Shown: positions 6,781 to 11,599 of the stretch, piece by piece
Position numbering within the stretch: the stretch's first letter is position 1
Layout: every line of letters begins with the position of its first letter
Source of the DNA: CAZFPN01 sp044370655
GTDB lineage: Bacteria; Pseudomonadota; Alphaproteobacteria; Rickettsiales; Deianiraeaceae
Length of the DNA stretch: 11,599 nt
Direction of reading: 5' to 3'
Assembly (NCBI GenBank): GCA_044370655.1
Contig: JBILVD010000039.1
Location: 1 to 11,599, forward strand
Program-made: the position numbers and the translations under genes
The notes under the pieces: model-generated
What the model was told of the DNA's origin: nothing
Database searches by the model: none
The model's input: the letters and a program-made list of their open reading frames with translations, nothing else

Positions 6781-7223
6781 AAATTGGAAGAATAACAATT
6801 TATACTCTAATTTTTGGAGCTTTTTTGATATTTGCAAATATAATTTTTGAAACTTATCATAATTTTTTTAACAAAACGGGAGAAAACGAGACTATAATAT
6901 TAAGCAAAATTGTAAAGTTTGACCTACCAAAAGAATGTGAGTTTAGGGCTATTTTGCCTAATGAGTTTGCGGGAGGGGAGAAGGTTTTGATTGAAGCTAA
7001 AACGGAGTGTGAATCTATGGTTATTGCAGTTGTGGGAAATAGTTTTGCAAATAGAAAGGCTAGTAAAAAATTTGTTAAACTTGCATCAAGAGAAACAAAG
7101 TCACAAGAGGTTGTAAGGGAAGGAAATTCATCAAAATTTAACATTCACACAACTGCTATTTTAATTGAAAGGGGGGATAAGGTGAAAATATCAATAGAAA
7201 ACTTAAATAAAAAACATGTATAA
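6777..7223 (+). CDS. Membrane-anchored protein of unknown function
   Basis: 148-residue protein I do not recognise. Residues about 8-27 are a single hydrophobic segment (YTLIFGAFLIFANIIFET), preceded by Lys and Arg, so the rest probably faces the periplasm as an anchored domain; an uncleaved signal is likely because no good cleavage site follows. The remainder, about 40-148, is predicted by eye to be mostly beta: VKFDLP, EFRAIL, KVLIEAK, MVIAVVG, FNIHTTAILI and DKVKISIEN. Two cysteines (54 and 78) could form a disulfide. The start overlaps the DUF1460 stop by ATGA and its end overlaps the pyrD start by 8 bases (ATGTATAA), so it is surely translated as part of that series. A role in envelope work with its DUF1460 neighbour is only a guess. 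Confidence 0.8.
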   Translation: MKIGRITIYTLIFGAFLIFANIIFETYHNFFNKTGENETIILSKIVKFDLPKECEFRAILPNEFAGGEKVLIEAKTECESMVIAVVGNSFANRKASKKFVKLASRETKSQEVVREGNSSKFNIHTTAILIERGDKVKISIENLNKKHV

Positions 7224-8190
7224 GCTAATTTACAAACTTTTCTTGCAATTTTTACAACCAGAAACCGCACATAGGTTGGGCATTTTTGCTCTTAAAAACT
7301 TCTCATTCATCTTTAAGCAAAAATTTAAAGATGAAAAGATAGATTTTTTTGGTAAAAAAATACAAAACCATCTTGGAATTAGTGCGGGGTTTGATAAAAA
7401 TGCAGAGGCTATAAAAGGCTTGTTTGATGTGGGTTTTGGTTTTGTTGAAGTTGGAACCGTAACTCCTCTACCTCAATTTGGCAACTCTAAGCCTAGAATT
7501 TTTAGAATTGGGAAAAACGAAGGTATTATAAATAGAATGGGGTTTCCTAACCTTGGCAGTGATGTTATTTTAAAAAATCTTATTAATTTTAATAGAACTA
7601 AAAAAAATAATCAAATTGTTGGCGTGAACATAGGAAGAAACAAGGAAGGAACGGAGGAAGATTACCTAATTTTAATAGAAAAATTTATAAAAGAGGCAGA
7701 TTATATTACAATTAATGTATCATCACCAAATACCGCAGGTCTTAGAGGGCTTTTAGAAAAAGAACCTTTAACACACTTCCTGCAAAAAATATCTCAAAAA
7801 AGGGAGCAAATTTCAATTAAAAAACCATTTTTTTTAAAAATCTCTCCAGACGTGAACCTAGAGGATTTAAATTTTATATATGATTTAATTGTAAAAAACA
7901 AGATAGAGGGCATTATTATTGCAAATACAACGGTCTTGCGTCCTTTTGATGATATAAAAAATATAAGAGAAACGGGGGGCTTGAGCGGAAAGTTTTTAAA
8001 AGACAAATCACTAGAAATGTTAAAAGCGTGGAATAAGATAAATAAATCTAGTATTGTAACAATATCAGTTGGTGGAATTGAGACAAAAGAAGATGTGCGT
8101 GAGAGAATTGAAAATGGAGCGGATTTTGTTCAAGTTTATACGTCTTTTGCGTTTGGCGGGGGAGAGATTTTAAGGAAGATTTTAACTTAA
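7216..8190 (+). CDS. pyrD: Dihydroorotate dehydrogenase (quinone), class 2
   Basis: FMN flavoenzyme on the inner face of the cytoplasmic membrane that oxidises dihydroorotate to orotate and passes electrons to quinone, the fourth step of de novo pyrimidine synthesis. The 324 residues form a TIM barrel after an N-terminal helical membrane-associating segment (LFLQFLQPETAHRLG), which marks class 2. Motifs: GISAGFDKN (54-62), VEVGTVTP, the NRMGF of the substrate site (106-110), VGVNIGRN, NVSSPNTAGLRGL with catalytic Ser170, LKISPD (207-212), ANTT (236-239), GGLSGKFL and SVGGI (284-288). It is last in the DUF1460 series and its stop lies 12 bases from the stop of the convergent thiE. No clear Shine-Dalgarno sequence precedes its ATG, so coupling to the upstream gene is likely. 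Confidence 0.97.
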   Translation: MYKLIYKLFLQFLQPETAHRLGIFALKNFSFIFKQKFKDEKIDFFGKKIQNHLGISAGFDKNAEAIKGLFDVGFGFVEVGTVTPLPQFGNSKPRIFRIGKNEGIINRMGFPNLGSDVILKNLINFNRTKKNNQIVGVNIGRNKEGTEEDYLILIEKFIKEADYITINVSSPNTAGLRGLLEKEPLTHFLQKISQKREQISIKKPFFLKISPDVNLEDLNFIYDLIVKNKIEGIIIANTTVLRPFDDIKNIRETGGLSGKFLKDKSLEMLKAWNKINKSSIVTISVGGIETKEDVRERIENGADFVQVYTSFAFGGGEILRKILT

Positions 8191-8202
8191 AGTTTCTTAA
8201 TT

Positions 8203-8841
8203 TTATTTAAAAAAAGAGTTTATTAAGTCTAACTCCTTTAATCTATTTTCATTTTTTTTTAAACTCCAAATTGCATTAGAAAGTGCAACTAAGTCTGTCC
8301 CTTTTTTGATTAAATCCTCACAATTGCTTGAATTCATTCCTCCAATAACGCAAACAGGTGTTGAGCTATTTGTTTTAAAAATTTCTATAATTGAAGCTTC
8401 GCATCTTGTAGCATGCGGTTTTGTTTTGCTTTCAAAAAATGCCCCAAAAGATACGTAATTTGCTCCAAGTTTTGAAGCCTCTAAAGCACGGTTAATGTCG
8501 TTATAGCAGCTTACACCGATAATGCCCTGAAACTTACGCCTAATTTCATTTACACTTCCATCAAGTTTGCCAATGTGAAGTGCGTCTAAGCCATATCTTG
8601 AGGCAAGGCTTGCATCATCATTAATAACAAAGTTTGTGTTAAATTTGATGCATATCGGTTTAAGTATATTTATGGCTTCTATTACTATCTCTTGGGAAAC
8701 ATTTTTTAAACGTAATTGAAAAAATGGGACGAATGTTCTTTTTAAAATAAACTTTAAATCTCTTGCAAAATCGGTTAAATTTATAATTTTTTCTGGTGAG
8801 ATTAAGTAAGCCCCACGATTTATTTTATATCCTAAATCCAT
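8203..8841 (-). CDS. thiE: Thiamine phosphate synthase
   Basis: Cytosolic TIM-barrel enzyme of the ThiE/TenI family that joins hydroxymethylpyrimidine diphosphate to thiazole phosphate, giving thiamine phosphate. Counting from the upstream ATG at 8850, residues matching the B. subtilis active site are present: QLRLK (45-49), IND (76-78), Asp97 in IGKLDG, Ser114 in IGVS, and TK (143-144) in SKTKPHAT. The usual HLGQ reads HIGK. VIGGM (168-172) and the late VALSNAIW complete the phosphate-binding end. The start at 8841 is preferred because GTGGA lies 9 bases upstream, whereas that element directly abuts the ATG at 8850; the difference is three residues. The start overlaps the pheS stop. The product supplies the cofactor used by PdhA, but no other thi gene is nearby. 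TenI-type function is the main alternative. Confidence 0.88.
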   Translation of the reverse strand: MDLGYKINRGAYLISPEKIINLTDFARDLKFILKRTFVPFFQLRLKNVSQEIVIEAINILKPICIKFNTNFVINDDASLASRYGLDALHIGKLDGSVNEIRRKFQGIIGVSCYNDINRALEASKLGANYVSFGAFFESKTKPHATRCEASIIEIFKTNSSTPVCVIGGMNSSNCEDLIKKGTDLVALSNAIWSLKKNENRLKELDLINSFFK

Positions 8842-9805
8842 AAAATTCATTCCACTTTTTTGTTGAACTGAAGAAGTCTCTTAAGTCTAACATTTTATAT
8901 TTTAGCATTGCTAGGCGTTCAATTCCTACTCCAAATGCGAAACCTGAATATTCATCTGGATTAATGTTGCACTCTTTTAAAACGTTAGGGTGAACCATTC
9001 CTGCTCCCATAACCTCTAAAAAGCCATTTCCTATGTTTATATCAACCTCTGCGGAAGGCTCTGTAAACGGGAAGAAGCTAGGTCTAAGTCTTACTTTAAC
9101 ATCAACTCCTGTAAAAAACTCCTTAAATAGCCTGTCAATCATCCAAAGTAAATTACTCATGTTAACATCTTTTGCGACGTAAAGGCATTCAAGTTGATTA
9201 AACATAGGTGTGTGAGTTCTGTCAAAATCACATCTATAAGTTCTACCTGCGGAAATTAATGCAAAAGGTGGCTTTCCCGCCTTCATTCCCCGAATTTGCG
9301 TGCAGGAGGTGTGGGTTCTTAAAAGGAAGTTTTCGTTGTTAGGGTCTAAAAATTTTAGATAGAAAGTGTCGTGCATTTCACGAGCAGGGTGATTTTTTGC
9401 AATATTTAAAGCATCAAAATTATAATAGTTTGTTTCAATTTCGGGCCCTTTTACAAAAGAGAAGCCATACTTTTGCATAATTTCAACAAGTTCGTTTATC
9501 ACAAAAGAAATTGGGTGAATTCCTCCATTTAAAGCTTTAAAGGAAGATAGAGTTATATCAATTCCTTCTTTTGAAAGAATTTCCTCCACTTCTTGCCTTC
9601 TTAAAAGTTCAATTTTTGACGAAAAAAGCTCTTCAAAAGACGATTTGATTTTATTAATCTCTTCCCCTTTTGCTTTTTTTTCATCTAAAGGAAGGGACTT
9701 CATATCTTTAAATTGACTATTGCAAAATGCATTGAATTCTGATTTAATGTTTAATGCTTCATGTTTTGTTTTTGCGTTTGATATTAAATCAAAAAATTGT
9801 GTCAT
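8825..9805 (-). CDS. pheS: Phenylalanyl-tRNA synthetase, alpha subunit
   Basis: Catalytic subunit of the alpha2beta2 class II synthetase that charges tRNA-Phe. The 326-residue length equals the E. coli protein. Residues 1-90 are the charged, coiled tRNA-binding arm. The core follows with GGIHPISFVINELVEIM (94-110), PEIETNYYNFDALNI, HPAREMHDTFYL (139-150), LLRTHTSCTQIR (161-172), GRTYRCDFDRTHTPMFNQLE (187-206), FPFTEPSAEVDI (245-256), FLEVMGAGMVHPNVL and motif 3 GFAFGVGIERLAMLKY (288-303). Nothing catalytic looks missing. pheT, normally downstream, is absent; thiE takes its place. The ATG overlaps the stop of the mrpD-like gene (ATGA). Confidence 0.97.
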   Translation of the reverse strand: MTQFFDLISNAKTKHEALNIKSEFNAFCNSQFKDMKSLPLDEKKAKGEEINKIKSSFEELFSSKIELLRRQEVEEILSKEGIDITLSSFKALNGGIHPISFVINELVEIMQKYGFSFVKGPEIETNYYNFDALNIAKNHPAREMHDTFYLKFLDPNNENFLLRTHTSCTQIRGMKAGKPPFALISAGRTYRCDFDRTHTPMFNQLECLYVAKDVNMSNLLWMIDRLFKEFFTGVDVKVRLRPSFFPFTEPSAEVDINIGNGFLEVMGAGMVHPNVLKECNINPDEYSGFAFGVGIERLAMLKYKMLDLRDFFSSTKKWNEFYGFRI

Positions 9806-11238
9806 AGTTGATAAAATTGCCTCAAGGAGTTATCCAAAAAATTTGATATATCTCCAAAGTATAAAACTAAAATAATAGATGTAAAAAAAAGCAAGAGAAT
9901 TGCTATTTTGCTTTCAATGGAAATGGTTATTTTGTCTTCGTCTTCATCTTGCTTACTTTTGAAAAACATAACATTGGCAACTCTCCAAAAATAAAGAAAG
10001 TTTAGCAAAGCTCCAAGAAGCATGATAAATACAAACAAGTAAGAATTTGCTTTAATTAAGCCGAATATTATAGAAATTTTTGTAAAAAAGCCTAGGGTAA
10101 TTGGAACTCCAACTATTGAAGCAAGAAAGAAGATTAAAAAAGTTGTTGCAAATTGAGATTTTTTTGCAAGATCGTTAAGATTGTGAATTACTGGAGTTTT
10201 AGACTTTGTAACTTCATACAAAATTATGAATAATGCGGACTTTGATACTACATTTGAAATTATATGTAAAAATGCACTTCTTGTAAGTTCTTCAATTCCA
10301 AAAAATATTGGAAACAAAGAATATGAAATTTGAGAAATTGTAGAATATGCAAAAATTTTCTTTAGGTTCGTCTCGTAAAGGCTGAAAAGTGAAAACACTA
10401 ACACTCCTAAGATGCATAAAGTTAAGATGACATCTTTAAGAAAAATTAATTCTGTTGAAAAAAATTTACTTAGGAATGTAAAAAATCCGAAGAATGTTAC
10501 AAGAGCAACAACTCCAGAATAAAGAGGTAAAACACTTGACGGAAAATGTTTATAAACAAGACCTACCCAAAATGAAAATGGAAATATACCTAGCTTGATT
10601 AAAAAACAAATTGAAAAGAAGATTAAAGGTATTTTGATGTTTAATGTTGATTGACTTTGCAACGCTTCAATTACTTTTGTAAAATTTAAGTATCCAGTAG
10701 AAAAATATAAAAACCCAATTCCTATAACTAAAAAACCAGAGGCTATAACCCCCAATGATAAGTAATTGAAGCTAGCAAAAGAGCTTCCCTTCCCGCCAAG
10801 TGAGATTAAAATGTATGTGCAAATTGCGAGAAGTTCGAAAAATATATAAAAATTGAATAGGTCATTTGTTAAAACGATTGCCACTAAGGCTCCACACATA
10901 ATTTGAATTATACAAAAAAGTAGGTTAAAATTAAAAGTCTTGTTAAAATTTCTAATAAACCCGTGAAAAAAGATAGAAAAAATAAAAACTATACCTAATA
11001 TAAAATTCAAGATAAAGGATTTGAAAGGATTTAAAAGGTATTCTATGCCGATTTCTCTTGCAAATCCTCCAAAAATATAGCTAACTTCATGACCTGCATT
11101 CCAAATTTCTAAAAAACCAAAAATAAGAGCTGTGAAAGATGTTGCAATAAAAAGTGCAGACAAAACCCTCTTATTTGTTATGATTATTGATGTAAATCCG
11201 TTCAATAAAAATAAAATGAATGGTAGCACTATTGTCAT
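9802..11238 (-). CDS. MrpD/NuoN-family proton-conducting membrane subunit
   Basis: 478-residue polytopic inner-membrane protein with about 14 hydrophobic segments, of the antiporter-like family shared by MrpD/MnhD and complex I NuoL/M/N. The EIGIEYLLNPF stretch (62-72) is typical of MrpD rather than NuoN. Conserved features: TNDLFNFYIFFELL with TM5 Glu135, LIKLGIFPFSFWV with TM7 Lys215, LKKIFAYSTISQISY (292-306), HIISNVVSKSALF with Lys333, and GVPITLGFFTKISI with TM12 Lys387. The TM8 segment PLYSGVVALVTFFGFF (238-253) lacks the usual Lys of LLVK/LLK motifs. No other mrp or nuo membrane subunit adjoins it, so it may act with subunits encoded elsewhere or alone. A cytoplasmic acidic loop DEDED is at 431-435. 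The start lies 16 bases after tRNA-Leu with no Shine-Dalgarno sequence. Confidence 0.85.
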   Translation of the reverse strand: MTIVLPFILFLLNGFTSIIITNKRVLSALFIATSFTALIFGFLEIWNAGHEVSYIFGGFAREIGIEYLLNPFKSFILNFILGIVFIFSIFFHGFIRNFNKTFNFNLLFCIIQIMCGALVAIVLTNDLFNFYIFFELLAICTYILISLGGKGSSFASFNYLSLGVIASGFLVIGIGFLYFSTGYLNFTKVIEALQSQSTLNIKIPLIFFSICFLIKLGIFPFSFWVGLVYKHFPSSVLPLYSGVVALVTFFGFFTFLSKFFSTELIFLKDVILTLCILGVLVFSLFSLYETNLKKIFAYSTISQISYSLFPIFFGIEELTRSAFLHIISNVVSKSALFIILYEVTKSKTPVIHNLNDLAKKSQFATTFLIFFLASIVGVPITLGFFTKISIIFGLIKANSYLFVFIMLLGALLNFLYFWRVANVMFFKSKQDEDEDKITISIESKIAILLLFFTSIILVLYFGDISNFLDNSLRQFYQL

Positions 11239-11254
11239 TTATATATAAATTATT

Positions 11255-11342
11255 TGGTGCCCCTAGACGGACTCGAACCATCACAACCACGAAAGTTACC
11301 AGATTTTGAGTCTAGCGCGTCTACCAATTTCACCATAGGGGC
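11255..11342 (-). tRNA. tRNA-Leu (anticodon CAA), CCA encoded
   Basis: Read on the minus strand, a 7-bp acceptor stem GCCCCTA/TAGGGGC encloses a D arm (GTGAAATTGGTAGACGC), a 5-bp anticodon stem CTAGA/TCTGG, and loop CTCAAAA with anticodon CAA at 11308-11306 (decodes UUG). A long variable arm (AACT/GGTT pairing) marks class II, and a T arm GATGG-TTCGAGT-CCGTC follows. The discriminator is A and the CCA end is genome-encoded at 11257-11255. Total length is 88 with CCA. The mrpD-like gene begins 16 bases beyond the 3' end. Confidence 0.97.
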
Positions 11343-11418
11343 CTACTTGTTTTAAGTTTTATAAAAAGTTTAAAAATGTCAAGTTTTTTTTAATAATGTG
11401 ATGTTTTGTTATGTTTAA
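11343..11418. other. Short AT-rich spacer upstream of tRNA-Leu
   Basis: This 76-base gap separates the stop of the right-hand partial gene from the tRNA. Apart from the promoter-like elements it has no open frame. I see no hairpin that would end the upstream transcript. Confidence 0.5.
11358..11382 (-). promoter_or_regulatory. Candidate promoter for tRNA-Leu
   Basis: On the minus strand TTGACA (11377-11382) and TATAAA (11358-11363, 5/6 to the -10) lie upstream of the tRNA. TATAAA ends 15 bases before the mature tRNA 5' end, a suitable distance. The spacer is only 13 bases, well short of 17, so the two elements may not form one promoter. Confidence 0.4.
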
Positions 11419-11599
11419 CTAAAGCAAAACTCTTGCTTTTAAAACTCTTGCGTTGTTTATTTTAAAGTCATGTAATTCTTTTGGGGGCTTTGTAATACCT
11501 TGCAAATTTCTTTTTAGGTTGTATTTTTCAACCTTAACTTTTTGGTATATAGGACTTTCTTGGCTTACTTCTGCGGTTTTAAAAAATTTGTATAAAGTC
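11419..11599 (-). CDS. C-terminal end of an unidentified protein (partial)
   Basis: From the right window edge a minus-strand frame is open for 59 codons and stops at TAG (11421-11419). The translated tail is basic and Lys-rich: KFFKTAEVSQESPIYQKVK, then VEKYNLKRNLQGITKPPKEL and finally NNARVLKARVLL. It contains no Met, so the start lies outside. The amino-acid composition is protein-like, the other frames here contain stops, and the direction agrees with its neighbours, which supports a real gene. I do not recognise the family. It is upstream of tRNA-Leu, separated by a 76-base gap with its own promoter-like elements. Confidence 0.6.
   Translation of the reverse strand, partial: TLYKFFKTAEVSQESPIYQKVKVEKYNLKRNLQGITKPPKELHDFKINNARVLKARVLL

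Noticed and set aside
6857..7144. 95-codon minus strand open frame opposite the unknown 148-residue gene
   Set aside because: The + strand frame overlaps both neighbours at start and stop and has a membrane anchor, making it the real gene.
8842..8920. TPP riboswitch before thiE
   Set aside because: thiE begins inside the end of pheS, leaving no leader, and the conserved thi-box segments are not present.
9802..11238. Identification as NuoN of complex I
   Set aside because: The IGIEYLLNPF segment and TM5/TM7 motifs fit MrpD better, although the families are close; hence no gene symbol.
1..11599. CRISPR array, insertion sequence, prophage, toxin-antitoxin or defence system
   Set aside because: No regularly spaced repeats, transposase, integrase or nuclease motifs are visible; the ratA-like protein has no antitoxin partner beside it and fits the COQ10-like family.

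Overview
The window is a gene-dense, very AT-rich stretch of ordinary bacterial chromosome. The protein families point to a Gram-negative alphaproteobacterium, most likely of the order Rickettsiales. The clues are PdhA of the 326-residue bacterial type, complex I NuoD, a RatA/COQ10-like START protein, class 2 (quinone-linked) PyrD, the succinylase-pathway DapD, and a small beta-barrel surface protein of the kind common in Rickettsiales. Genes usually clustered elsewhere are scattered here: nuoD without nuoC or nuoE, pheS without pheT, pdhA without pdhB, murG outside a dcw cluster, and a lone MrpD-type subunit. The bacterium keeps meso-diaminopimelate and lipid II synthesis (dapD, murG), pyrimidine synthesis (pyrD) and thiamine phosphate synthesis (thiE). 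That suggests a less reduced member of the group, but the family assignment is inference. All genes read with the standard code.

Layout. Positions 1-361 hold no confident gene, only a possible decayed gene end on the + strand and an AT-rich inverted repeat. From 6024 down to 1380 on the minus strand runs a tightly overlapping series: pdhA, murG, nuoD, an outer-membrane barrel gene and a ratA-like gene. After a gap of about 110 bases with a TTGACA element comes dapD (1270-362). A divergent + strand series starts at 6079: a DUF1460 amidase-like gene, an unknown membrane-anchored protein, and pyrD, ending at 8190. It meets a second minus-strand unit with only 12 bases between stop codons. That unit reads, in transcription order, tRNA-Leu(CAA) (11342-11255), mrpD-like (11238), pheS, thiE (ending at 8203). 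A further minus-strand gene enters from the right edge and ends at 11419.

How it works together. Cell-envelope genes (murG, barrel, DUF1460, dapD) alternate with respiratory and central metabolic genes (pdhA, nuoD, ratA-like, pyrD feeding the quinone pool, mrpD-like). Neighbouring genes overlap by 4-17 bases and mostly lack a clear Shine-Dalgarno sequence, so translational coupling is probably common. The 54-base space between pdhA and the DUF1460 gene appears to carry two interlocked promoters. I found no mobile element, CRISPR array, prophage or defence gene, and no clearly new system. The points most worth a second look are the functionally mixed operon, the interlocked promoters, the unknown protein between DUF1460 and pyrD, an insertion of about 30 residues in DapD, the loss of a conserved lysine in the MrpD-like subunit, and the 16-base tRNA-to-mrpD junction.
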